Shown piece by piece: positions 54,100-64,000 of a DNA stretch of 64,000 bases. Each line of letters begins with the position of its first letter. The first letter of the stretch is position 1. The notes below the pieces were generated by a model. The model was not told where the DNA came from, did no database searches, and was given only the letters and a program-made list of their open reading frames with translations. The translations under genes and the position numbers were made by a program. The stretch is from Neoceratodus forsteri (Eukaryota > Chordata > Ceratodontiformes > Ceratodontidae), in contig CM057452.1 in NCBI GenBank assembly GCA_016271365.2, positions 1,239,905,001-1,239,969,000 of the forward strand, written 5' to 3'.

Positions 54100-55880
54100 G
54101 GGCAGTCACAGCCCTGCAGTAGTAGGAAGGTAATTTCTGGAAGCTCTCCCATTGCCTGGAACAGGTTTAGATCTGTGGGGCTGGAAGAGATCTTTGAAGA
54201 GATTTTGAAGCTGTTGCCCATTTATTGTGAGCTGGACATGGGCCCAAGTCATCTCCATCTGGGATGTGTGGAGTCTGTAGGGCTTATGTTCACCAAGATA
54301 GTCTGGTGTTCACATTCAGAGGGGTTGTTCCCCAGCACTCTAAAAGATCCACTGGTGAAGCCCTTCTTGAAGAAGCTATCTCTTGATGCTGACATCTTGG
54401 CAAATTGTAGACCAAACTATAACCTTCTTTTCTGGGTAAGATTATTAACAAAACAGTGACTCTGTAGCTCGAGGCATACCTTGCAGGCCCTGACATCTAT
54501 GAGCCCCTCCAGTCAGGATTTAGGTCCCAGCATAGTAATGAAACTGCATTAGTCTTGGTATATAATAATCTCCACAGGGCTAGAGATAGAGGGGGATGGT
54601 CAGTTCTCTTTCTCCTGGATCTATCCTCAGTATTTGACACTGTGGACCATGTGGTGTTCTTGAATCACCTAAGGGAGTTCCATGGATTCACCAGCACCAT
54701 CATCAGCTGGTTTGAGTCCTTTCTCATAGGCAGGATGCAGAGGGTGGTGATGGGGAGCTTCACCTCACATCCAAAGCCCCTGCCCTGTGGAGTTCCCCAG
54801 TGTTTGATCCTCTAGTTCATGCTTCTCACAGTGTACATTCCTCCCCTGAGTGAGATCATCAGAATGCTACAGATTAGGGTTTCACTCATTACACAGATGT
54901 CACTCAGCTGTATATGTCATTTGCACCTGTAATGGGTAACACAGTGATGGTCCTAAAAAAATGTCTGGCCGCGATCCAGGACTGGATGTCCCCTAACTGA
55001 CTGAGGCTCAATCCAGACAGGACAGAGGTGCTGGTGATTGAGCGTTGTCATCTGTGGGATGCGTACGCTAATGCGGTGGGAACTGGATTGATGCTTGGTT
55101 CTGCCCCTCTTACAACCTCTGCCAAGGTGAAAAATCTGGATGTCATCCTGGATGATAGTCTGACATCTGAGGTTCAAATGTCTTCCGTTATCCAGAGTGG
55201 TTTTTGCCACTTTAGGAACATCACCTGGATTAAAGCCTTAATCCCACCTGATGACCTGCCCTCACTAGTACACACTTTCATGATGTCCAGACTCGAATAC
55301 TGTAATGCTCTCTACCTCAGGGTCAGTAGAGAGGTCCTGTGTCACTTACAGGTAGTGCAGAATGCAGTGGCCAGGTTGCTGATGGGCTTTCTGAGGTCCT
55401 ATCATGTGACCCCAGTCCTGCATGATCTGCATTGGGTGCCAATGAGGTGAAGTATCACCTTCAAGGTGGGTCTTCTCACCTATAAGGCCCTATAAGGACT
55501 GGGCCCTGGCTTCCTGAGCAACCTCCTGACTCTTGCCTGCATTTTTGTTCTCTCTTCAATCCTCCTCTGAGGGCCTCCAGGGCCTGACTTAAAACCTCTG
55601 GGGATTGTTCCTTTGAGTTGGCGGGTCCAGCCCTGTAGCACCCACTTCCAAGGTCCTTGAGGGAGGCCTCCTTGGTGAAGGCTTGCAAGTGGAATCTGAA
55701 GGCACATCATTTTAGGGATGCTTTGGGACCTGTTAATTTCCCAGTTTAGTTAGGCCTAATTGCTGAAATGTTTTATTAGAATTCCTATTTATGTATTCTG
55801 ATTGTTTATTGCATTTTATTTTAATTCCTTCCTGTATCCTGTACATCAACCTCAGCCCAGGGAAAGGACACTTAAAAAAA
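54100..55880 (+). pseudogene. L2-clade LINE
   Basis: Order: LKDPLVKPFLKKLSLDADI near 54,340-54,400, LQSGFRSQHSNETALVLVYN near 54,510-54,560, palm at 54,555-54,815 (FLLDLSSVFDTVDHVVFLNHL, IISWFESFLIGRMQRVV, CGVPQCLIL), a decayed YADD region (54,880-54,920), then the 140-codon thumb at 55,028-55,450 (VKNLDVILDDSL, FRNITWIKALIPP, MSRLEYCNALYLR, LQVVQNAVARLLMGF, VTPVLHDLHWVP). These thumb motifs are diagnostic of L2. The 3' part is frameshifted to about 55,700, and the tail near 55,870-55,905 has TTACTTACTAACTTACTTGC. Same family as 42,960-44,955 but better preserved. Confidence 0.86.
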
Positions 55881-55905
55881 TAACATTTTACTTACTAACT
55901 TACTT

Positions 55906-56278
55906 GCTATGTCTGATGTACTTTATTTTACTATTATCTGTATTGCATCAATAAAAACAGAAATAAAATCACTGCTTTGCATCATTGTGGGTGAAGGGTC
56001 TGAAAACAGGAAAAGGTCAGCCTTCCTGTCAAATGGCAGCTACTTTGTCAAAATGGTCCATGCTCCACAGATGCCCTTTAAGGACTGTGATACGTAGTGC
56101 CACAAGGCTATCATAGCTGCTCATTTACTGTATATGAAGCTTAAAACATAGCTTAGAGCAATGTTTTTATGTTGTTGATATTTAATCACAGATGAGAATC
56201 AAAGTGGTAGCCATTCTCAATCTAATGCCATTTCCAACAGTTCAGGCCAAGAAGACTAAACAGCAAGACAGACACATG
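55906..56278. other. No gene seen
   Basis: AT-rich single-copy-looking sequence between the L2 tail and the Harbinger element. One 62-codon frame at 55,909 has no family-like motif. Confidence 0.5.
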
Positions 56279-56658
56279 GGGTCCGATTACAAGACAGCTA
56301 CACCAGACGGAAATGCAATATGGAAGCCCCAAATGGCACAAGTCGCAAGTTACACCAACGACTTGCGACATGCGTGGATTTCAAAGAAACATACCACAAC
56401 CTGCAACAGCTACGCCAAATGCAAGTCACGACACAGTAATGCCAAACAAAGCTTGTGCCACTGCGTAATGCTGCTTGTGACATGTGTAATGCACCAGTAT
56501 GACTGAAATGCTATTCCAGAACAGGAGATGCAAGTAAATACACCAGAAGAAGCCAACGTAAGTTAGACCATGGAATAGCTGGTCTAACCAGAGCACAGGC
56601 ATATATAAACCCCTCCCACATAGTCAAGCAGCAGATAGAAGTGTAGTGAGACACAGCA

Positions 56659-57398
56659 ATGTCAGCAATAGGAGCCCTACTGGGCATTATGATAGTGGAG
56701 CACCAGAAGCGCAGACAGGCCAGGCGCAAAGGCAGGACTCAGGTAACCGAGCCACAGCGTCCAACTATGGTATCAAGGCCACTGGTGCACAGAGTGAGAC
56801 ACCCTTGCAATACCTTAGAGGACCTGACTGAACAGCAGTGCATAGCATGCTGTAGGCTCAGCTAGAGCTGCATCAGGGAGCTATGCCAGGACCTGAGTGG
56901 GACCTATGCAGCACCAGCAACAGGGGCCACCCACTGCCACTGGAGGTGTGTATGAGTACAGCGCTGTGCTTCCTCACCACCGGCACATTTCAAACGCCCA
57001 CATGGTACACAGCTGGTATTTCCCAGATGGCGGTGTCCAAACACCTAATGAGGTTCCTTGCGGCACTTATATGGTGCACTGCACAACATATCAGTTTCCC
57101 ACAGGATGCCCAACAGCAGCAGAAAGGTGAAGCAGGCATTCTATAATCTGGCACAGTTCCCCCATGTGTTAGGTGCATTCGACTGCAGACATGTGGCCAT
57201 CAGGGCCCCGACCGAGGATGGGGACGCATATATGAATAAGAAGGGGTACAACAAAATAAATATCCAGGTGGTCTGTGACAGTGGAAGTTGCATCCTAGAT
57301 GTGGTGGCCAAGTACCCCAGATCCTGCCATGACTCCCACATCTACAGGAACTGTGGCCTACAGGAGGCCCTTGAAAGAGGGGACATCACTGGAGGATG
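56659..57398 (+). pseudogene. Harbinger transposase, exon 1 (frameshifted)
   Basis: DDE_Tnp_4-type transposase. It starts MSAIGALLGIMIVEHQKRRQ, with a basic N-terminus. A helix-turn-helix-like segment follows in another frame (LPLEVCMSTALCFLTTGTFQ and GISQMAVSKHLMRFLAAL, 56,883-57,146). The catalytic core is at 57,118-57,398: GAFDCRHVAIRAP (first Asp codon 57,181-57,183), GYNKINIQVVCDSG, YPRSCHDSHIYRN (second Asp 57,331-57,333). Frame changes near 56,925 and 57,125 and a stop near 56,862 break it. Exon 1 ends at a consensus donor, CTT|GTAAGT, at 57,398/57,399. The enzyme cuts and rejoins the element ends in active copies. Confidence 0.88.
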
Positions 57399-57448
57399 GC
57401 TTGTAAGTTTGTACCAGGGGGAATGACAACCACAAATGTGTTCACATG

Positions 57449-57503
<55 letters not shown>

Positions 57504-57868
57504 ATGAGTAGCAGATAGTGTATGAGGGTGTCAGTGGATACAGTGGCATAGCAGGGGCACAGGGCGGACAAGCACTGCAGCGGTCAGATGTGATGTCCAC
57601 GCAGACATATGGCAAGCCACACATGTGATGCAGGCAGGGCCAGGACCCACACATAGAGCAACATTCAGGGGCCTTGGATGGCCACACAACACCAAGGAAA
57701 GCCCATGCAGTGCATGGACACAGCCAAGGATGTGTGTGACCAAGAGTGTGTGCCTGCATGTGTGTGCATGTGCATGCAGCAGTGTGTGCCATGCAGAGGA
57801 TATTAAGATGCTGATGACAGGGCTGCACATAGCAACATGTAGCTAACCTCTCCATCCCAAAAGGTGAC
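57399..57868 (+). other. Probable transposase intron with (TG)n
   Basis: GTAAGT at 57,399-57,404 and CCAAAAG at 57,862-57,868 bound a non-coding stretch holding a TG tract (57,452-57,502). The joined frame around the splice is off by one base, so either the exact acceptor differs or the junction is mutated. His/Cys-rich frames on minus are shadows of the TG tract. Confidence 0.6.
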
Positions 57869-58229
57869 AGTGGATACCCCCAGATGCCATGGCTGATGAC
57901 CCCTGTGAGGACACCCCCAGACAGCAGCCAAGAAGAGATACAAAGAGGCCCACACTAGCACGAGAGGAGTCACCGAGCGCACCTTTGGCAAACTGAAGTC
58001 CTGCTTTTGATACCTCGACACCTCAAGGGGTGTGATCCAGTACAGCTCTGTGATTGCCTGCAGGATAGTGCTCACCTACTGCATCCTCCACTACATCGCC
58101 CTGGCACACTGTGTACCAATGTCCAACAGTGACCAGGAGGATGGAGCACTGCAGGATGGTGACAGAGAGCTGGGCTGCATGGTGGGACGCATGTTACAAG
58201 GTGTTGCAATGATGGGACACCATGCATGA
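57869..58229 (+). pseudogene. Harbinger transposase, exon 2
   Basis: Begins with GDSGYPQMPWLMTPVRTPPD, the block that follows the second Asp in Harbinger transposases. After a frame change near 57,930 it has STRGVTERTFGKLKSCF, which carries the catalytic Glu (57,975-57,977). A stop follows (TGA near 58,007), then CRIVLTYCILHYIALAHCV and the acidic SNSDQEDG tail, ending at 58,229. Together the two exons hold the full D-D-E set, but no continuous frame remains. Confidence 0.85.
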
Positions 58230-59504
58230 CAGAAGCTAATCCAGCAGTTCTACTGAAGCAGCACATGGCCACCACCACCACCTCCACCACCACCACCACC
58301 ATGGTGGTACCTGCAGCAGTATGGGGAACACAGTGTGGTGCAATACAGCCCCAACAAGAGCAAGGCTCCCATAACACCCTCACTGAGCCACAGTGAGATG
58401 GGATACTGTCTGGCAGGTGCCACGCAACACACATAGCCGCAATGGAGCTGTAACAGTGCCCATGGATGTCATACAGCATCTGGTAGGCATGACTACAAAT
58501 GAGTGAAGGAACCCCAGGCAACACACAAAGGAACACAGAACACATGGACCATGGACATGCAAACACAGGTGGGTGATGGACACACACAGGGCAGAGAAAC
58601 AATGCCGTGATGTTGGCACCACCTGGCACAATGCACCTGCCATGGCCACTGATGCATGTAAACCAGTGCAACCGTAACAGGGACATAGCACCGGGTGGCA
58701 CAGACCTGCAGAAGTATGGCAGTAGGATGCACCATTGCATTATGCCACTGGTGCCACCCACAGGGCCCACCATGCCCCTGGGTGGAAGGGAGCCATACTG
58801 GCCCATGGCTGCCACATAGGCATGACACACAGTGTGATGGCATAAGAACCAGACAAAGCACATGGTGCCACTGCACACACAGAGCACCATGAGGCCATGC
58901 TCACCAGTTTGTGCACAAGGCTGTGTGTTGGACTGCTGGCACACAGATACCATGTCCAGGCTGGGGTTGCATATGTGATGGCACAGCTCTGCAATATGTG
59001 TGCCTGCACGTGCACAGTGATACACATACATACACACACACACATATGCACACAGGTACATGCGCATGCAGACCATAGACAGACATGAAGAGCCAGGGAT
59101 GCAAAAAGTAGTATTCAATGGAACAGTAACAAAATACAACAGTAGTAGAGAAAAAAACAAGTAATCAGACAACAATGGCAAATAGAACACCCCTCCAGTA
59201 CCCAAATCAGACACTCGCTATGTACACAACTCACCCCCTGCCCCAGACCTAGGCCATATGTACATCCCCCAGTACCACACAGCAGACAGCCCCCAGCAAG
59301 TATGGACCCTCAGGCACATCCCAACTACAGCCCCCCACAAACACAATATGCAAGCCCCTCCACAGAACAGTATTAACAGCCCATAAGACCCCCCACCCTC
59401 ATATACACACAACAGGGCCCCACCACCACCATGACGGCCATCCAGAATGGCCCCAAGGCACATTACAGTGTCAGTATCCATGGCCCCAGTCCACTCACTT
59501 GCTG
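58230..59504. other. Region between the two convergent Harbinger genes
   Basis: Non-coding, CA-rich on plus. A CCA tract lies at 58,269-58,301 and ACACAC stretches near 59,020-59,045. A 380-codon minus frame (58,072-59,214) is rich in Cys, His and Val, has no domain, and partly overlaps transposase exon 2. I regard it as a composition artefact. Confidence 0.6.
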
Positions 59505-60660
59505 CTATTGACCTAGCAGAGCTGATAGTAGGGCCCTGAGGGAGCCGTGCAGGCTTGCAACATCCTCAGTGGTGGCGGACACCAGTTGTATCATCCGTTG
59601 GTCACCCACAACCTGCTGCCCCAGGTACAACATTGGCTGCTGCTGCTGGCTGTCCACAGCCTGTGGCCCTGGCTGTCCCCCAGGTGACACAGTCTCAGCA
59701 CCATGTACACCTGGGTGCTGTGGGTGCATGCCCAGAGGTCCGCATCGGTGGGACACACTTTCAGATGGCAGCATGCCCAATGCTTCCTGCTCCCCTGCAG
59801 GATGCACATCTGCCTCCTGCTCCTCTGCTGGCTGTTCCTCCATCTCCAGTTCCACTGCAGGCAGCTGCTCCATCTCCTGTTCCTTCGCTGGCTGCTTGTT
59901 TGCCTCCAGTTCCACAGCTGGCTGTTTCCCTTCCACCGGCACATCAGCGGGTGGTTGTGCTTCCTTTCACGCCTCTGCAGGCCAGTCATGAGCCACCATC
60001 ACCTCCTCCTGCTGCTCCACTGACCCCTGTGGCTCACTGTCACCAGTGCCCTCATCTGCCTCCACCTCCTCCTCCAGTGATGGTGGGATGGGCCCGACCT
60101 TGTGTCGCCGGCACTGACTGTTGCTCAGGTAGGCCACGCATCCAGTGCCTTCTGCTCGGACATAGCCCTCAGCAATGCCAGATTCCTTGGGACTAGTCTG
60201 CTCACCCACCTGCAAGGTAGCAAATGGAAGGTCAGTGCCATGCAGGGCACACTGCATGCCCACAACAACACACAGCCCCCTCCCCACCACCGTGGACCCA
60301 CAGCATGGCCATGACACATGGTAGACAGTACATGCACCTACTTGACTGCCAGTGGCCCTGCACCTGCACCTGCTGCTAGCTCCCTGCATGCAGAAGCACC
60401 ACATCCTGCTGCACCCACTGTTCTGTGGTGCTGGGTCCAGCACCTGTGGGGAAGGGGAACACAGTTACACACATGCACCACTGCTGGCCATGGCCTGTGT
60501 GTCTGCATTGCACGACTGTCTAGCTACATGTTGTCATACCTTCCTGCACCTGAGGCCAGGCCCATCCGCATCTTGATATCCTTCCGCTCTGCCATGTCCA
60601 ACATCCGCTGCAGGATCAACGGGCTAAGCTGTGCCAAGTTCTGTTGTCACAGAGAGGCTC
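59505..60660 (-). pseudogene. Harbinger accessory (MYB-like) gene, C-terminal part
   Basis: Three exon-like blocks on minus. Block A (about 60,551-60,660) reads LILQRMLDMAERKDIKMRMG and ends at donor GAAG|GTATGA. Block B (about 60,350-60,443) starts after acceptor CCTTCCCCACAG. Block C (59,505-60,213) starts after acceptor GCTACCTTGCAG and runs through VGEQTSPKESGIAEGYVRAE, CRRHKVGPIPPSLEEEVEAD, an acidic Glu/Gln repeat (PAVELEANKQPAKEQEMEQL) and a C-terminal helix (SLHGSLRALLSALLG). One TGA interrupts block C near 59,965 (likely CGA to TGA). The SANT/MYB DNA-binding domain expected at the N-terminus would lie beyond 60,660 and is missing, so the accessory-protein call rests on position and composition. 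Confidence 0.55.
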
Positions 60661-60664
60661 TGTG

Positions 60665-61617
60665 AAGGATTGGGGAGGTGATGGAATTATTAGTATTATT
60701 CTGTTAGGGCGGGGAAAACCATCAATAAATATACTAATATAATTAAATTAAATCAATTTAGCAAGGAAGTAGGTTGAAGGTTATATTTTCTACCCCCCCC
60801 CAATAGGTAGTTGTAATTGCTTTGATGCACTGCGATAGTGCGCAATGCCACATACAGTAGTTAGGCTGTATAGATCAGCTGTTATTGAGTTGCGGTGTCA
60901 AAGTACACAGGTTCGTTTAACTTAAAATGTAGCCATCATGTCAGGGAAAACAGTGCATTAAAAGAAAAGAGGAGCATAATCTCTCTCTCCCTCTCTCTGG
61001 AGATCCAATAGAGGACTGTATATTTGTTTGAAATATGTTGGGGAGATGGCAGCTTATTTCTATTTTTGAATTAATTTCAGCCGCTGCATCTGAACGCTCT
61101 TTGCACCCCTAGTTTAATAAAATAATATTCTCTTTTGCTCCAAAAAGGGAAACTGTCTGGATATTTAATTTGTACAGCTTACTAGATTAAAATGGAGTGG
61201 TTTTGTCATTAGGGTAGCGACTGTGCAAGCGTTCATGCAGATCGTCAAGCTGCTGATTAGATAATAGTAGGCAAAATTGGAAGAATCACTTAGATATGTA
61301 GGTAAGGGTGTGCTGTATGTTCAGGGTAGTATTATAGTCCCTCAGTACAGAAAAGCGACCCCTTATTGTAGCGCTGGCTCTGGCTTTCGGTACATGCTAA
61401 GTGATTAGCAAGTAGCAAGGAGCAGGTAACAACATGAAAACAAACTGTAGGAAATAAGGAAAGGCACATTGAAATTAAAAATATACTAATAGAATACAGT
61501 ACTGTGTGCACCTTGTAGGGGAGAGCTGTGGGGAAAGGAAATTGTGTTGTTTTGTATTTTTTATTAACTATATGGGTTTGTGTCAGCAGGCTACTTTAGT
61601 TAGAATGTCTGTTTTTT
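60665..61617. other. No gene or element recognised
   Basis: AT-rich, with a CTCTCTCTCC tract near 60,980. No coherent frame or repeat terminus. The lost right end of the Harbinger element would be expected at its left edge. Confidence 0.5.
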
Positions 61618-61822
61618 GGGGGGGGGGCGTGGCCAACCACTGAACAAGATGGCAACGTAAATCTTTCTCACCACAATTCCAGAGCTTAGTACCTCACATT
61701 TCTACTGAATAGTTGACTTTGAGGAGAAATTAATATAAAACTAGATAATCGGAAGTGACTCTCTACCTCTTGTTCAAATCCCAGGCCTGACCGACACAGA
61801 ATCACTGAGATTTCATCCCTTA

Positions 61823-62904
61823 TTGCCACATGGCCTAAGCATACCTGGCCGCATGACGTACGTTATGAAGGAGACAGATGAACCCTCCATTAGAGAGATG
61901 TTTGCCTCAATTATTCACAGTATCGATGCGCTTACCTTAGCCTCCAGCTCCTCTGCGGTTTCCATTCAACAGCTGGACACTAGAATTGACAAAACGGACC
62001 AGAAAGTTACCTCACAGGATGAAATCCTTCAAGAGCACTGCACAACAATGTGAGAACAGGCAGCACAAATCCAGCACTTACAGGACAAGCTTGATGACTT
62101 AGAGAACAGGAACCGCAGTAACATTTTGTGGCTCCTGGGATTTCCGAAGGCTACGGTGGGGGGGGGGTGTGCAAAACTTTGACCTTTTGCAACAAGCACT
62201 ATCAGAAATCTTAAATCCCCCAACCAAAATCACGATTGAAAGAGCATCAATCCCTCTAGGAAAAGCCCAACCAGGGCAACAGATCTAGGCCAATAATTTC
62301 CCATATCTTGAATTTTGCGGAGAAAGAGGCTATCCAGGCCAGGGCCAGTGAATTGGGCAATTTAAGATGGAGAGATCACAAAATCATGATTTTTCATGAC
62401 TATTCCAGCGATCTAGTGGCTAAGTGAAAAACCTTTGCAGAAGTGCACTGGAGACTACATCATTTAAAGATTCCCTTTATGCTACGATATCCAGCCATCT
62501 TGCAATTCTCTGTCAATGGCATAACACACCAACTGGCAACTCCGGACGTGGCCATGGCTTTTATTGGGGCAACCTGGCCATCTGAAAATGACCCTACACA
62601 AACATCGGTTTGTGGGACTGGATCAGATTATGCTTCACAGCAGCAGGGTGATCCAAAAAATACATTGGAGACGTCGTACTCCTCACCCAGTCACCCTTTA
62701 GATGATCGCTCATTGAAGGTGAGGAAGAGGCCCCCAAAATCCCTGCACTCCAAAAGGGAACATACACAGGACTGTAGAAGGTCTCCTAGTGAGCAAGCTC
62801 AAAATTCAGAGGACACTGACAACAGACAGACTCAGTACGTTAGTCCCTATTTCTCCCAAAACCGATATTCTGTTCTAGGGGACCATCCAGACAGCTTCAA
62901 CTGA
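61823..62904 (+). pseudogene. L1-5 ORF1, frameshifted
   Basis: L1 ORF1 remains. The probable start is MTYVMKETDEPSIREMFAS (61,853). An upstream ATG at 61,823 is in frame. The coiled coil is LDTRIDKTDQKVTSQDEILQ, stopped at 62,051, continuing as QIQHLQDKLDDLENRNRSN then LLGFPKA (RRM start). A G-run at 62,158-62,167 shifts the frame. Later parts are SELGNLRWRDHKIMIFHDYS and frame 62,443-62,904 (LKIPFMLRYPAILQFSVNG, MAFIGATWPSEN), the C-terminal domain, followed by a long polar tail with KVRKRPPKSLHSKREH. Stops near 62,210 and 62,425. It is less preserved than ORF1 of L1-1 and has a longer tail. Confidence 0.82.
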
Positions 62905-64000
62905 GAAGATATGGACACTCACCCAACCAGGTCTCCAGAGAATTTGGAGAAGAGATCTGGGGATCGGCTTTACTCCTGGTCTGCAACTGTGGATGCCATA
63001 CACCCTCTTGCTGGTGCAGCCATTAGTGCTGATGCTTACCTCACTCTGACAGACCCTAGCACAACTACTGCACAGCCATCTACTTGAACACAATTGCCCA
63101 GGCTCAATTAACTTTTCTAATAGATAAGTACTAACGGTTCTGTGTCTCAGGGAGTAAAGGGAAGGGAGAAGGGAAGATTTATGGTCTAACAATCGACCGG
63201 AGTAATGTACTCAGAGCCCTGGTTGTAACAGAGGGAGAACTGAGTAAACCTCTTCTCTGTTAGGTCTCAGTATATCATGCAAGATGGGCTAGGCCGTAGA
63301 GGCCCTCCCCCACAGGAGACACCCTACCTCGGTACACGGTTTAAGAGGGCACTGTTGAAATGTTGGAATGTTAAGTTTAATTGTGGCTTTGGGCCCACTA
63401 TGAGAGGTGATATTGTCAATATGTTAAAAGAGGTATCTTATCTAAACTGTGAAGGCATTTTCCTCTGCTATAAATATCCTTAACTGAGCCCTTTTACCTC
63501 CCCCCCCCAATAACTGAGATGGAATGGAATTGTAAGAAGGGGTAGATAACTTTGAGCATTTTAAACATCCCTCTGTCCCCTTCATTTCTATTTTTCAGAG
63601 GCTTATACACTACCTCTCTTGGGTTTGTAGCCCACCACTTCCTACAAACCATCCCACCCCTTATTCGGGAGCTTACTGGACGCTCTTTATGCTAACGGCT
63701 CTGGACTGTGACATTATGCAAGTTGTGTTTCACTCCAGATTACCGAAAGTTTGTTCTATAAAATGTTGGTTGGTGGTGGAGTAGTTTATCTCCTTGTAGC
63801 CAACTTTTTTGCATTTTCCTTTTTCTTTCCATGCCTCACAGATGCATCAGGGCATACCACTGGCTGCGGACCCAACCGGTTAAGTCCTTTTGCACTCTAA
63901 ACTTGTGTGTGATTTGTATTAGTAGTTTAGAGTGTATGGTTCTAGTAGCTAATTCAGGTTCATAGAGTAACGTATAGGTACAGGCTTTATTATAACTGTA
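62905..64000 (+). other. L1-5 sequence after ORF1, no ORF2 seen
   Basis: No endonuclease motif appears in any frame before the edge. A 68-codon frame at 63,277 has no recognised domain. G- and C-runs lie at 63,499-63,507. Together with L1-1 this suggests a long inter-ORF spacer in these L1s. Confidence 0.6.

Larger units (their letters stand above)
56279..60660. mobile_element. Harbinger-type DNA transposon, two genes, right end missing
   Basis: The left terminus GGGGTCCGATTACAAGACA at 56,279 resembles the ends of the candidate MITE at 27,837-28,591. It contains a DDE transposase on plus (56,659-58,229) and a second gene on minus (59,505-60,660), the usual two-gene plan of PIF/Harbinger elements. 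No inverted copy of the left end was found up to 61,600, so the right end is deleted or diverged. Both genes keep recognisable splice signals, so this is a DNA-level copy rather than a retrocopy. Frameshifts make the transposase inactive. Confidence 0.82.
61618..64000 (+). mobile_element. L1-clade LINE, 5' part (L1-5), continues past window
   Basis: Starts with a G-run and GCGTGGCC...AAGATGGC, the usual form of an L1 5' end. ORF1 follows (about 61,850-62,904), then over 1 kb without ORF2. The 3' portion lies beyond the right edge. The 5' end seems complete, so this could be another full-length copy. Confidence 0.78.

Noticed and set aside
57442..57855. Thr-His repeat frames and the nearby histidine-rich minus frames
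   Set aside because: Shadows of the TG tract in the presumed transposase intron.
58072..59214. A 380-codon open frame on minus
   Set aside because: Cys/His/Val-rich with no domain, overlaps transposase exon 2 in antisense and spans CA/TG and CCA tracts. Openness follows from base composition.
1..64000. LTR retrotransposons, endogenous retroviruses, CRISPR arrays, host genes
   Set aside because: No gag, protease, integrase or envelope motifs, no paired LTRs, no direct-repeat/spacer array and no multi-exon host-like gene were seen on either strand. The 45,532-46,074 insert was considered as a solo LTR but lacks TG...CA ends with a short duplication.

Overview
The window looks like repeat-dense intergenic DNA from a large-genome, non-mammalian vertebrate. 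A caecilian, another amphibian or a lungfish would fit, but this is an inference from the repeat mix only. CR1-clade, L2-like and L1/Tx1-clade LINEs dominate, with tRNA-derived SINEs, hAT, Harbinger and TTAA-type DNA transposons, minisatellites and microsatellites. I found no convincing host protein-coding gene, no functional RNA gene, no LTR retrotransposon or endogenous retrovirus, and no CRISPR array. Nearly every coding region is a decayed transposon gene with stops, frameshifts or lost catalytic residues.

Layout. Positions 1-14,800 are one stack of nested insertions. An old CR1 (minus strand) was split by a 5'-truncated L1 (here L1-2, minus). L1-2 later received a CR1 (plus, 1,680-3,034) in its 3' region and a full-length L1 (L1-1, minus, 3,545-10,462) near the end of its ORF2. 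Target-site duplications at 3,531-3,544 / 10,463-10,476 and 1,553-1,564 / 13,689-13,700 support this order. Positions 14,838-16,560 hold a jockey-type LINE carrying a 204-bp hAT MITE with perfect terminal repeats and an 8-bp duplication. Positions 17,290-18,345, 31,685-34,160 and 34,930-37,265 are three copies of one dispersed repeat. It combines an array of TCATGA-centred hairpins, an exon-like block with a strong splice donor and two tandem acceptors at conserved spacing, a short inverted repeat, and (in two copies) a shared terminal motif followed by different simple repeats. I do not recognise this family. Positions 18,346-25,615 and 29,326-30,724 are CR1 fragments. A TTAA-flanked palindromic MITE lies at 34,424-34,745.

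Positions 37,960-39,382 are L1 fragments followed by a 69-bp minisatellite. Positions 40,160-50,220 contain a LINE and then an L1/Tx1 copy (L1-3) broken by an L2, a GC-rich 543-bp insert with a 14-bp duplication, and another LINE. Positions 50,235-53,990 are a second L1 copy (L1-4) broken by a SINE, a CR1 and an unclassified block. An L2 follows at 54,100-55,880. Positions 56,279-60,660 are a two-gene Harbinger transposon with a frameshifted, intron-containing transposase on plus and an acidic, Q-rich accessory gene on minus. Its right terminus appears missing. Positions 61,618-64,000 are the 5' part of another L1 (L1-5).

How the parts relate. The autonomous elements (L1-1, the CR1s, the Harbinger) belong to the classes expected to have moved the truncated and non-autonomous copies around them. 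All copies here look inactive. Boundaries given as round numbers are estimates from loss of coding similarity. Boundaries tied to duplications or terminal repeats were read directly from the bases.
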